Assembly: GCF_013911755.1 (NCBI RefSeq) | Contig: NZ_JACESP010000009.1 | Location: 53,250-117,249, forward strand | Length of the DNA: 64,000 nucleotides | Direction: 5' to 3' | Source of the DNA: Sphingosinicella sp. | GTDB lineage: Bacteria; Pseudomonadota; Alphaproteobacteria; Sphingomonadales; Sphingomonadaceae | Shown here: positions 52,302 to 60,163 of the stretch, in pieces | Layout: the number at the start of each line of letters is the position of its first letter | Numbering within the stretch: the first letter of the stretch is position 1 | The notes under the pieces: generated by a model | What the model saw: the letters and a program-made list of their open reading frames with translations, nothing else | Told to the model about the DNA's origin: nothing | Databases searched by the model: none | Position numbers and translations under genes: made by a program

Positions 52302-53372
52302 CTATCTCCGCGATTGTCCGGCCTGCGCGCGGCAGGCGTAATACCAAGCACGATCTGCGAGGATCGGCAGCCGGTCGGCGAGTTCATCGGCATCGGCCGA
52401 CGTTGCGTTCCCGCCTGCCGCGCGTGCGAGGACGCCTTGTATGATCCCAATAAGGCGGAACATGTTGTAGGCGAACAGCCAGTCGAGGTCGGGAAGGCCG
52501 TCACGACCAGTGCGCGCACAATATTGGGCGACGATGTCGTCGAGCGACGGGATTCCGAGCGCAGAGAGATCGGCACCTTGAAGCCCGGCCTGCCCGTCGA
52601 TCGGGAGCACCCAGTTCATCGCGAGATAGGCGAAATCGGCTAGAGGGTCGCCGAGCGTTGATAATTCCCAGTCGAGCACAGCGACAATATCCGATGACGC
52701 AGGCGCGAACAGGACATTATCCAGCCGATAGTCGCCATGAATGATCGTCGTGCGGCTCTGTTCCGGCAGCGAGCGGGACAAAATGTCGATCAAACGCTCG
52801 ATGAGATCGACGTGATCAATCTGTGACGCACGATATTGTCGCGTCCAACGATCCAGCTGCCTGCCGAAATAGTTTCCCGGCTTGCCGAAGCCGGAGAGGC
52901 CTGCCGCCTCCCAATCGACCATGTGGAGGTTGGCGAGGGACGCCACCAGAGATTGATAATGCGCCTTCCGCTCGGGTGGCTGCAGCCCAGGCATCGTTCC
53001 ATCCCACAACATCCGCCCCTCGACGTGCCGCATCACATAAAATGTGGTGCCGAGAATGCTTGCGTCGTCGCAAAAGGCGATCGCTTCCGGCACCGCGAAA
53101 CCGGCAGCCCCTAAGGCCGACAGGACCCGATATTCGCGGTCGACGGCATGGGCCGACGGGAGGAGGATGCCCAACGGCCGCCGCCGCAGGACATATTTTT
53201 CGGGGCATTCGTCGGAACGCAAAACGAATGTCGGATTGGAACGCCCGCCTGAAATCGGATCGAGCCGCGCGGCCCCGCGCCAACCCGGCATATGCTCACC
53301 GAGCCACGCCGCGAGCCGGGCGAGCTCTGGACATGGGAGCACGCCGTCCGTTTCGAGTCGCGTGGCTGTCAT
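52302..53372 (-). CDS. APH-like small-molecule kinase (LvaA/ACAD11-kinase type)
   Basis: A 356-residue protein with the aminoglycoside-phosphotransferase fold: SGGRSNPTFVLRSDECPEKY, YVLRRRPLGILLPSAHAVDR with the ATP-site Lys/Arg region, FYVMRHVEGRMLWDGTMPG, the catalytic loop IIHGDYRLDNVLFAP and the metal site VAVLDWELSTLGDPLADFAY. Proteins of this subgroup are not antibiotic-resistance enzymes; they are partners of ACAD10/11-type dehydrogenases and, in Pseudomonas putida LvaA, phosphorylate 4-hydroxyacyl-CoA. It overlaps the PQ-loop gene by four bases, and the SDR gene starts two bases after its stop. Confidence 0.88.
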   Translation of the reverse strand: MTATRLETDGVLPCPELARLAAWLGEHMPGWRGAARLDPISGGRSNPTFVLRSDECPEKYVLRRRPLGILLPSAHAVDREYRVLSALGAAGFAVPEAIAFCDDASILGTTFYVMRHVEGRMLWDGTMPGLQPPERKAHYQSLVASLANLHMVDWEAAGLSGFGKPGNYFGRQLDRWTRQYRASQIDHVDLIERLIDILSRSLPEQSRTTIIHGDYRLDNVLFAPASSDIVAVLDWELSTLGDPLADFAYLAMNWVLPIDGQAGLQGADLSALGIPSLDDIVAQYCARTGRDGLPDLDWLFAYNMFRLIGIIQGVLARAAGGNATSADADELADRLPILADRAWYYACRAQAGQSRR

Positions 53373-53983
53373 CCAAGAACCGCAGAGGCCGGCGGCTTGA
53401 TCGTCAGCTTCAGACGCAGAAGCTCATAGACCGACACAGTAATGATGGCGCTCCACAGGAGCAGCGACCAATTTTGCACCAGCCAGGCGAAGACGGTCCA
53501 AAGCGACATCCCGGCCGCAAAGCACAACAAGGTGATGAGTGACAGATCGCGGGTCTGCCGCGTCCGGCGCGTCGTTATCAGCTGGGGGAAAAAGGTTGTC
53601 GCCGCGATGAGGCCCCAAACGAAAGCGACCTGCTGCGTGTACCGCGTCGACAGCATATCTGCACCGAAGCGCGGCAGGAAGACTGCGACCAGCAAGACCG
53701 ATCCCAGGATTATCGCCCAGACGAGCAGGGAAACACGCCAGGATACGAGGTGAAGCATCAAGGCCTGAAAAAAGAGCGACAGGCTCATCAGGATGAGCAC
53801 GGCCCCCAACTGATATTGGATACCCAGCAGCAAGCTCAGCGAGGCTCCAATGACGAGAACAATGCCCGTCAGCACCGAGAGGCCTTCGACAGAGCGCGTA
53901 CGCAGGATGTGGACGACCTGCATCGCCGGAGCGACAGTTGTCAGCACAGACGCCAGCAGCGAAATTCCCTCAATGAGCACCAT
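53369..53983 (-). CDS. Seven-helix membrane protein with two PQ-loop (SWEET-like) repeats
   Basis: A 204-residue membrane protein. Two related three-helix units are visible: residues ~4-78 with TVAPAMQVVHILRTRSVEGL and ~117-190 with TTFFPQLITTRRTRQTRDLS, joined by an extra helix (~84-103). This is the 3+1+3 layout of SWEET/PQ-loop transporters, whereas common bacterial SemiSWEETs have one three-helix unit of under 100 residues. It is the first gene of the minus-strand operon; the operator-like site 54030 lies 47 bp upstream. It may carry a sugar-like or small organic compound across the inner membrane. Confidence 0.75.
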   Translation of the reverse strand: MVLIEGISLLASVLTTVAPAMQVVHILRTRSVEGLSVLTGIVLVIGASLSLLLGIQYQLGAVLILMSLSLFFQALMLHLVSWRVSLLVWAIILGSVLLVAVFLPRFGADMLSTRYTQQVAFVWGLIAATTFFPQLITTRRTRQTRDLSLITLLCFAAGMSLWTVFAWLVQNWSLLLWSAIITVSVYELLRLKLTIKPPASAVLG

Positions 53984-54029
53984 AAGATCCCCTTTTTCGC
54001 TGCTTCTCTCAAATCAGTTTTTACATTAG

Positions 54030-54046
54030 CTTGTTAAAATAGCAAG
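54030..54046 (+). promoter_or_regulatory. 17-bp operator-like pseudopalindrome, site 2
   Basis: CTTGTTAAAATAGCAAG lies upstream of the six-gene minus-strand operon that begins at 53983, in the 79-bp gap before the epoxide-hydrolase-like gene. It shares CTTG and TAGCAAG with the other sites. Confidence 0.7.
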
Positions 54047-54062
54047 TATCTTGCTCGCGCGA

Positions 54063-55058
54063 TCATTCTGGAAAATGGCGTTCAATCCATGCGATCATCG
54101 CTAACGTCACCTCGTTCGGATTTTCCTGCTGCAGCCAGTGTCCGGCGCGGCGAACAAGCTGTCGCTCGAGCCGGGGCACGACGCATTCCATTCCCTCAGC
54201 AGCCGCGGGCGGAAGAAAACGATCGTGTTCGGCCTGAAGGAGAAGCGCCGGCTGTTGCACGATCCCGTCGTAGGAAGCCGCGGTTTCCCAGTTGCGCGTA
54301 ATGTTGCGGTACCAGTTAATCGCCCGAGTGAAGCCGGTCGCCTCGAACGCTGAGACAAAATGGTCGAATTCGGGCCTGGACAGAAAATGTTCGCGCCCGT
54401 CGCAACCCGGATCATACGCTTCGATTTCGCGCACGATAGGGAGAATGGACGTCCCCGCCCCGGGGACAGTAGATATGCCGGTGCCGCGGTTGTTCATGTC
54501 GGCTGACGGCCGTCGGAAGAAATAGTCGAGGGTCTTCCGCGGACTGCGATCAAGAATCGCGTCGGGTTCGCCCTGCTTCTGGAAGTGAACCATGTACATG
54601 TCTTCGCCAAAGCGCCGGCGCATGATCGCTATGGGATCGGCGGGAGAGCGGGCATGGAAAGGTGTGCACAGGCTGATGACGCCAGCGACATGCCGCGGTC
54701 GGCGCATTGCCATGTTCCAGGCGAGTGCTCCACCCCAGTCATGCCCGGCAATGATCGCTCTCGAAGAGCCCACCTTGCCGAGTAGACCGACAATGTCGTC
54801 GCAAATCGTTTCCATGTCATAGGCTTCGACGTCATCCGGACCACCGGTCGCGCCATAACCTCGCAAATCCGGGACGATGACAAAGTGGCCACTGCGGGCA
54901 AGCGCTCCGACCTGGTAGCGCCAGGAAAAGGACGTTTCTGGAAATCCGTGGCACAGGACGATCGGACATCGCGAGCCCAGCGACCCGAAGGTCCTGTAAG
55001 CTATGCACAAGCCGGGAAGCTCCGCGGCGCGCAGCGGCGTGCCCAAGAAAGGATGCAT
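54063..55058 (-). CDS. Alpha/beta hydrolase, epoxide-hydrolase-like
   Basis: A 331-residue protein with HGFPETSFSWRYQVGALARS (HGxP oxyanion motif of epoxide hydrolases), VPDLRGYGATGGPDDVEAYD, the nucleophile Asp in AGHDWGGALAWNMAMRRP, a lid rich in aromatic residues (YDPGCDGREHF, INWYRNITRNWET) and the C-terminal His in RRAGHWLQQENPNEV. RNITRNW contains the Tyr/Arg-rich lid typical of epoxide hydrolases. It would open an epoxide to a diol, although related haloalkane dehalogenases or lactonases share the layout. It lies 11 bp after the MDR reductase gene. Confidence 0.82.
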   Translation of the reverse strand: MHPFLGTPLRAAELPGLCIAYRTFGSLGSRCPIVLCHGFPETSFSWRYQVGALARSGHFVIVPDLRGYGATGGPDDVEAYDMETICDDIVGLLGKVGSSRAIIAGHDWGGALAWNMAMRRPRHVAGVISLCTPFHARSPADPIAIMRRRFGEDMYMVHFQKQGEPDAILDRSPRKTLDYFFRRPSADMNNRGTGISTVPGAGTSILPIVREIEAYDPGCDGREHFLSRPEFDHFVSAFEATGFTRAINWYRNITRNWETAASYDGIVQQPALLLQAEHDRFLPPAAAEGMECVVPRLERQLVRRAGHWLQQENPNEVTLAMIAWIERHFPE

Positions 55059-55069
55059 GGCCGGCCCGC

Positions 55070-56218
55070 TCAGTCTCGTCGGGGATCGATTAGGGTTTTC
55101 CGCCCCGTCGCGCGTTCTGCAAAATTGCGGATTGCGTCCGTGCCGAGCGCGTCCTTAAGGGAAATCACTGAATGAAACTGGCTCGCGAAGGTTGTTCGCA
55201 ACTCGGCTCTCACGCGGTTGCGCAGGCGCTCGGCAGCTTCATTTCCGATCTCATCGAGAAACGAGGGGAGCAGCCAACCGCCCATACCCCATGCCATTCC
55301 GAATTTACGCTGCACTTCGATCGGGCCGACATCGAGCGCTCCATAGATATACACCTGCTTGCGGACCGGAGAACCGTAAAGACTGTATTTTCCTCCACGC
55401 TCGGCTTGCGCCGCCTCCATCGCGCCGAGGATCGTTCCGGCGAGGCGGCCGCCACCGATGGCGTCGAACGCCAGGGTCGCTTCGGTCTCGCTTATCGCCT
55501 TTTTGAGTTCGTCCTCGAAGTCCGGCGAAGCGCTATTGAGCACATGCTTTGCCCCGGCAGCGCAAAGCATTTCGAACTGCGCCTTGCTCCGCACGATGTT
55601 TACCAGAGCAATGCCGTCGGCAAGGCACAGCCGGTTGAGCATCTGCCCGAGGTTAGAAGCGGCTGCGGTATGAACCAGCGCCTTGTGGCCCTCTCGCCGC
55701 ATGGTTTCCACCATGCCGAGCGCGGTCAAGGGATTGACGAACGCAGCAGCGCCTTCGGCGCTGCTGGCGCCGTCGGGCAGGACCAGACAGTCCTTGGCGG
55801 GGAGAATACGATAACGCGCATACATGCCGCCGGCAAAGGCAGCCACGCGCTTTCCGAGCAGATGCTCCGCGTTCACGCCGGCTCGAACAACCAGCCCGGC
55901 GCCTTCGTTCCCAGTCGGCAAGGCAACGTCGAGACGCGCCGCTACAAGCGGAAGAAGCTGTGGGGCGACATCCATGACGGCAACGGGCGCGGCCTCGGTA
56001 CCTTCTGCGCGCAAGCTCGTGATGTCACCGTAGCCGATCATCAAGCCGATATCGGAGGGGTTCACCGGTGCCGCTTCGATCGCCACGACGATTTCGTCGT
56101 CACCAGGCTCGTCCAAACGGGATTCCTTCAGGGACAGTTCGAGACGGCCCGTCGCTGATATGGTCGAGCAAAGCTGGATGTTTTCAAAGGGGCCCTGCGT
56201 CACTGATTGGTCTTTCAT
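55070..56218 (-). CDS. Zinc-independent MDR-family oxidoreductase (enoyl reductase/quinone reductase-like)
   Basis: A 382-residue medium-chain dehydrogenase/reductase. EIVVAIEAAPVNPSDIGLMI (the NPSD motif), LPTGNEGAGLVVRAGVNAEH, then a cofactor domain ALVHTAAASNLGQMLNRLCL, VNIVRSKAQFEMLCAAGAKH and ATLAFDAIGGGRLAGTILGA. No structural zinc cysteines are seen. Members reduce C=C double bonds or quinones with NADPH. It heads the two-gene transcript with the epoxide-hydrolase-like gene, and site 56247 lies 29 bp upstream of its ATG. Substrate unknown. Confidence 0.84.
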   Translation of the reverse strand: MKDQSVTQGPFENIQLCSTISATGRLELSLKESRLDEPGDDEIVVAIEAAPVNPSDIGLMIGYGDITSLRAEGTEAAPVAVMDVAPQLLPLVAARLDVALPTGNEGAGLVVRAGVNAEHLLGKRVAAFAGGMYARYRILPAKDCLVLPDGASSAEGAAAFVNPLTALGMVETMRREGHKALVHTAAASNLGQMLNRLCLADGIALVNIVRSKAQFEMLCAAGAKHVLNSASPDFEDELKKAISETEATLAFDAIGGGRLAGTILGAMEAAQAERGGKYSLYGSPVRKQVYIYGALDVGPIEVQRKFGMAWGMGGWLLPSFLDEIGNEAAERLRNRVRAELRTTFASQFHSVISLKDALGTDAIRNFAERATGRKTLIDPRRD

Positions 56219-56246
56219 CTACTGACAATACGAGAAATGACATTTA

Positions 56247-56263
56247 CTTGTTTATATAGCAAG
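56247..56263 (+). promoter_or_regulatory. 17-bp operator-like pseudopalindrome, site 3
   Basis: CTTGTTTATATAGCAAG lies between the TetR gene's 3' end and the MDR reductase start at 56218, so it can only serve the minus-strand MDR-hydrolase transcript. Same invariant CTTG and TAGCAAG as the other sites. Confidence 0.7.
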
Positions 56264-56383
56264 TATATATCTCCGCGCAATTCGTGAGAGGGGCCGAAGC
56301 AATAAACAATGTCTCGGCCGTAGCGGAAGCTGCAAACCCTGCGGGACTTCCCGCACGCCGCTTATGCGGAGGATGCTTCGCTC

Positions 56384-57037
56384 TTAGTTGTTGAGCACAA
56401 CGACATTGGCTGCCGCGGTGCCTTGGGTGGCAATGCCACGGAGGACCAGCGACACGATATCTTCGCCTGCCGACACCATGTCGATCGAACGGTCGATCAG
56501 CCACGCGGCCATGATGCCATTGATGGCGGTCACCAGGATGAAGCTCATCCGTTTCGCATCGATATCATCCCGAATTTCGCCTCGCTCGATACCTTCTTGA
56601 AGGTGGCGTTCGACTTCGTCGAACCCGACCTGCCGCAATTTTGCCAGCTCCGCGAACTGATCGGCGGTGTCGGGTCCACGCCCGAGGTCTGACAGGACCA
56701 CGTGGGCAACGCAGAGGCAAATCGGATCCTTGGTGAGGTCGCAATAGGCCCGGATCAGCTTCAGCAAACCGGGCAGGCCGGGTTCACGGTGCAGTTCGGA
56801 CATCTCACGATGATATTCTTCGCTGATGAAATTCACCAACGCGACTTCGAAATTGGCCTTTGCACCAAAATGGTGCGCGGGTAGCCCGCGGCTATAGCCA
56901 GCGAGAATCCCTACGTCCGCGAGGCGGAGATTGTCGAGGCCGCGCTCGGCTACGAGGCGTACCGCGGCTTCGAGCATACGGCGCTCCGACTCTTCCCGGC
57001 GCTCTTCCTGGGTGCGGCGTGTGGGCTTCGCGACCAT
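56384..57037 (-). CDS. TetR-family regulator, candidate controller of the 44-63 kb regulon
   Basis: A 217-residue TetR protein. The HTH is ERRMLEAAVRLVAERGLDNL then RLADVGILAGYSRGLPAHHF; the rest is the all-helical ligand domain. AGGAAG precedes the ATG. It is the only transcription-factor gene between 44.3 and 63.5 kb, and TetR proteins bind 15-20-bp palindromes like the one repeated in this region. Its own promoter gap lacks a good copy and instead has the palindrome AAACTA-GT-TAGTTT (57079-57092). The link to the 17-bp sites is therefore inference by location. Confidence 0.87.
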   Translation of the reverse strand: MVAKPTRRTQEERREESERRMLEAAVRLVAERGLDNLRLADVGILAGYSRGLPAHHFGAKANFEVALVNFISEEYHREMSELHREPGLPGLLKLIRAYCDLTKDPICLCVAHVVLSDLGRGPDTADQFAELAKLRQVGFDEVERHLQEGIERGEIRDDIDAKRMSFILVTAINGIMAAWLIDRSIDMVSAGEDIVSLVLRGIATQGTAAANVVVLNN

Positions 57038-57078
57038 GTGCTTCCTGCCTGCTCAGTGAATCTACTATTTCACCAAGC

Positions 57079-57092
57079 AAACTAGTTAGTTT
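57079..57092. promoter_or_regulatory. Palindrome in the tetR promoter region
   Basis: AAACTA-GT-TAGTTT is a perfect 6-bp inverted repeat 42 bp upstream of the tetR start and could be an autoregulatory site. It shares CTAG with site 1 but not the CTTG...GCAAG arms. Confidence 0.4.
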
Positions 57093-57147
57093 CAATCCGC
57101 CATGCAAGTCGCCGAAGCCCGCACGAAAAGTCCGGACAGCGTCTGGG

Positions 57148-57633
57148 TCAGCCTTCCGGCTCGACGTTGAACTGCCTCCATCCACTCGGCTGGGCATCGT
57201 CAGGCACGATCCCGATCGTCTTTATTTTTCCGGGAAAGGTGATTTCGATGCCTTCGAAATCGTCGGAAGAGTCAAGTTCGCGGTGGCGATTGTTCGGCGG
57301 CTGAAACAGGAAGGTACCCGCTTCTACCCGTACCTCGCCTACGCCTTCGAACTCATAAATTGCCCAGCCTCGTGTGATATAGCCGACCTGATAGCCCCAT
57401 TCGTGCCAATGCCAGGGCGTCGTGTGTTTCTTCCCATCCGGAACCGCGCGATAGACGCGCGCGCCGACCGCGCCCCCGCTCAACTTCTCGATATCGGTGC
57501 TCCGCAGCAAGAAGGAATCCGACGATTCCATTGGCTGGAAACTATCCTCGGTCAGATGCATGAAATGGGCCGTGGTCGCCTGTTCCATTTCCGGAGCCGG
57601 GGGCAAAGGTTTGTCGATTACGTCTCCAGACAC
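57148..57633 (-). CDS. Cupin-domain protein A
   Basis: A 161-residue single-domain cupin read from GTG 57633, preceded by AGAGGAGA. Cupin motif 1 is TTPWHWHEWGYQVGYITRGW (metal His pair) and motif 2 is VEAGTFLFQPPNNRHRELDS. It shares YEFEG-x-G-x-VRVEAGT and the RxLD-x-S-x-DFEGI tail with the cupin at 62949, so the two are paralogues within one cluster. Small cupins of this kind can be isomerases, dioxygenases or ligand sensors; the activity is not decided by sequence. It is divergent from the GST gene with site 57695 between them. Confidence 0.8.
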   Translation of the reverse strand: MSGDVIDKPLPPAPEMEQATTAHFMHLTEDSFQPMESSDSFLLRSTDIEKLSGGAVGARVYRAVPDGKKHTTPWHWHEWGYQVGYITRGWAIYEFEGVGEVRVEAGTFLFQPPNNRHRELDSSDDFEGIEITFPGKIKTIGIVPDDAQPSGWRQFNVEPEG

Positions 57634-57694
57634 AAAGAATTCTCCTCTTGATAACAGGATGTTGGAGCTCCAATGCCGGGCATTCTATAATTTG

Positions 57695-57711
57695 CTTGTC
57701 AGCATAGCAAG
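57695..57711 (+). promoter_or_regulatory. 17-bp operator-like pseudopalindrome, site 4
   Basis: CTTGTCAGCATAGCAAG is centred in the 113-bp gap between the divergent cupin (57633, left) and GST (57747, right) genes and could control both. Confidence 0.7.
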
Positions 57712-57746
57712 GAAATTATAGGCGGTTTGATCGAAGGAGTAATGCG

Positions 57747-58475
57747 GTGATCGAATTTCATTATGTTCACACGCCAAACGCGCGAAAAGTACGCATCATG
57801 CTTGCGGAGACTGGCTTCGCCTTCCGTCGCATCGATTACGACGTACGGGCCGGCGATCACCTCGTACCCGCGTTCCGCAAGCTGAACCCCAATAACAAGC
57901 TCCCCGTGATCAGGGACCTTGCTCCGGCCGCCAGCGCCGAGCCGGTTACCGTTTTCGAAAGCGGCGCCATTCTCATCTATCTGGCGGAAAAGGCGGCGCA
58001 GCTCTTGCCCGCCTCAGGAACTCAGCGGGCGATCACACTTGAATGGCTCATGTGGCAGATGTCGGCGCTCGGCCCGATGGGCGGCCAAGCCGTCCATTTT
58101 CGTCGCCATGCGCCCACCAACGAGATTTATGCCAGGCAGCGCTACGACAACGAAGTGATTCGGCTGCTCAACGTTCTGGAATATCGGCTAACCCAGGCGG
58201 AGTATCTGGCGGAGGACTATTCGATCGCCGACATTGCCTGCTGGCCGATCGTCTCGGCGATGCCGTTCTTCGGGTTCGACCTCGAGGAGTTCGTGGCGAT
58301 TAACCGATGGCGAGGTGCAATCGCGGCAAGGCCTGCTGTCCAGGAAGCGATGGACGACAGTGAAATCCCCGACCGTCTGAAAGCAAATCCCGCCGCCCTT
58401 ACCGACGACGAGAGATCGATCCTCTACGGCGAAAGACAGGTTGCCGCGGCAAGCTACAAGGCGGCGGCGCTATGA
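57747..58475 (+). CDS. Glutathione S-transferase family protein (nu-class-like)
   Basis: A 242-residue GST read from GTG 57747 with AAGGAG seven bases upstream. N-terminal thioredoxin-fold domain: IEFHYVHTPNARKVRIMLAE, NPNNKLPVIRD (cis-Pro) and VFESGAILIYLAEKA (the ES glutathione motif). The C-terminal helical domain includes WLMWQMSALGPMGGQAVHF and EYLAEDYSIADIACWPIVSA (N-capping box SIADIA). The Thr-Pro-Asn start resembles bacterial nu-class/YfcG-YghU enzymes and lignin beta-etherase relatives. In a catabolic cluster it may open an epoxide, cleave an ether or isomerise a maleyl-type product. Confidence 0.87.
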   Translation: MIEFHYVHTPNARKVRIMLAETGFAFRRIDYDVRAGDHLVPAFRKLNPNNKLPVIRDLAPAASAEPVTVFESGAILIYLAEKAAQLLPASGTQRAITLEWLMWQMSALGPMGGQAVHFRRHAPTNEIYARQRYDNEVIRLLNVLEYRLTQAEYLAEDYSIADIACWPIVSAMPFFGFDLEEFVAINRWRGAIAARPAVQEAMDDSEIPDRLKANPAALTDDERSILYGERQVAAASYKAAAL

Positions 58476-60079
58476 CGGTAAAATCCAGCGCAGCGATTAC
58501 CGAGGACGCCATGTCCGACCCGTCAACCGCCTATAATTTTACGATCGACGTCGTCGATGCGCTTGCCGCGCAACGCCCCGACGACCTTGCCATGCTTTGG
58601 GTGGACGGTGATCGTCCACCCCAGGCGATCAGCTTCGAGGCGCTTTCGCGGTCGGCCGCCCGATCGGCATCCGTGCTCAAACAGGCTGGCGTCAAAAAGG
58701 GGGACACAGTCCTCATCCTGCTGTCGCGCGAGCGGGAGTGGTGGGAGATCATGCTGGCCTGCCTCCGAATCGGCGCGATTGCATCGCCCGGAACGGTACA
58801 GCTCAGCGCCAAGGACATCGCATACCGTGTCGAAGCTGCAACGGCGCGCTGCATCGTGTCTACATCAGGCACGGCGGCAAAGGTCGACGAAGCATCCCTG
58901 CCTGCCGACTTGAAATTGATCCATGTCGGCGGGCCGCGGCCAGGATGGGTGGATTATGCGGCCGAATTCACAGCAGCCAAGCCATTGACCACAGCCGAGG
59001 TTACCTGGGCGGGAGAGGACGCGCTCTGCTATTTTACCAGCGGAACCACCGGCTATCCCAAGATGACGATTCATACGCACGGCTATACGGCAGCGCATCG
59101 CATTACCGGTGACTATTGGCTCGACCTCAAGCCGGGCGACTTGCACTGGAACCTCTCCGACACGGGTTGGGCGAAAGCTGCGTGGAGCAGCCTGTTCGGT
59201 CCGTGGCAGCGAGGTGCGGCAATTTTTGTTCATCACAGCAGTGAATTCGATGTCGAGGCTGTGTTGACCCTGCTCGAACAGAATGCGGTCTCGACACTCT
59301 GCGCGCCCCCGACGGCCTATCGTATGTTCGTGCGGCACGGGCTCGAGGGGCGCAGGTTCGCGCGCCTCAGACATTGTGTAAGCGCCGGTGAACCCCTCAA
59401 TCCCGAGGTGATCGATATGTGGCGATCTGCGACCGGGCTCGAGATTTACGACGGTTATGGCCAGACAGAAACGGTGCTGCTTTGCGGCAATCGACCTGGC
59501 GCCCGCCGCCAGGGCTCGATGGGCAAGCCGGCCCCGGAGTTTCGCATGGCCGTGATCGACGAGACCGGGTTTCCGTTGCCGCCGCGCCGCGAGGGCGACA
59601 TCGCGCTTTCGATCGCCGGCGGCCGCCCGCCGGGGCTCTTCAAGGAGTATCGGGGAGATCCCGACCGTACCGCCAGCGTGTTTCGCGGCGACTGGTATCT
59701 TACCGGTGACCGCGGCCTTGTGGATGAAGACGGATTTTTCTGGTTTGTCGGACGTTCCGACGACGTCATTCTCTCGTCCGGCTACCGCATCGGTCCTTTT
59801 GAGGTCGAAAGTGCCCTATTCGAGCACCCTGCCGTCGCCGAAAGCGCCGTTGTTGCGAGCCCCGACCCCACCCGCGGTGAGGTCGTCAAGGCTTTCGTCA
59901 TCCTGTCGGCCGGCTACACGCCGTCCCAGCAATTGGTCGAGGAACTGCAAGCCCATGTGAAAGCGACGACCGCTCCGTACAAATATCCTCGCAAGATCGA
60001 TTTTGTGGCGTCGTTGCCCAAGACCATCAGCGGCAAGATCCGGCGCAAGGAACTGCGCGACGCCGAATGGGCGAGTTGA
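58472..60079 (+). CDS. Acyl-CoA synthetase, medium-chain (ACSM)-like
   Basis: A 535-residue AMP-forming ligase whose ATG overlaps the GST stop; an alternative ATG at 58511 has GAGGA close by. Motifs: CYFTSGTTGYPKMTIHTHGY, LSDTGWAKAAWSSLFGPWQR (typical of ACSM/acetyl-CoA-synthetase-like enzymes), YGQTETVLLCGN, GDWYLTGDRGLVDEDGFFWF and GRSDDVILSSGYRIGPFEVE, with the terminal Lys in PKTISGKIRRKELR. It is the second ligase in the region and belongs to a different subgroup from the one at 44434, implying two different acids are activated. Confidence 0.9.
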   Translation: MTVKSSAAITEDAMSDPSTAYNFTIDVVDALAAQRPDDLAMLWVDGDRPPQAISFEALSRSAARSASVLKQAGVKKGDTVLILLSREREWWEIMLACLRIGAIASPGTVQLSAKDIAYRVEAATARCIVSTSGTAAKVDEASLPADLKLIHVGGPRPGWVDYAAEFTAAKPLTTAEVTWAGEDALCYFTSGTTGYPKMTIHTHGYTAAHRITGDYWLDLKPGDLHWNLSDTGWAKAAWSSLFGPWQRGAAIFVHHSSEFDVEAVLTLLEQNAVSTLCAPPTAYRMFVRHGLEGRRFARLRHCVSAGEPLNPEVIDMWRSATGLEIYDGYGQTETVLLCGNRPGARRQGSMGKPAPEFRMAVIDETGFPLPPRREGDIALSIAGGRPPGLFKEYRGDPDRTASVFRGDWYLTGDRGLVDEDGFFWFVGRSDDVILSSGYRIGPFEVESALFEHPAVAESAVVASPDPTRGEVVKAFVILSAGYTPSQQLVEELQAHVKATTAPYKYPRKIDFVASLPKTISGKIRRKELRDAEWAS

Positions 60080-60114
60080 AGCTTATCCAGCGCTGGAATG
60101 GGTTGAAACAGGAA

Positions 60115-60140
60115 GGGGCAGGACGTTGCCGCCCTGCCCC
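60115..60140. terminator. Hairpin between convergent genes, possible terminator
   Basis: GGGGCAGG (60115-60122) pairs with CCTGCCCC (60133-60140) in the gap between the convergent ligase and MDR genes. No T run follows on either strand, so intrinsic termination is uncertain. Confidence 0.45.
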
Positions 60141-60163
60141 CCTCTCCCCCCGGTAAAGTCGAC

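Noticed and set aside
52302-53372. Aminoglycoside-resistance gene (APH fold)
   Set aside because: The APH-like protein belongs with acyl-CoA dehydrogenases of ACAD10/11 type and sits in their operon; a metabolic kinase is far more likely.
57072-57092. Possible seventh copy of the 17-bp site in the tetR promoter
   Set aside because: Only the right arm resembles TAGCAAG (TAGTTAG); the left arm matches at 2 of 7. Kept as a separate palindrome.
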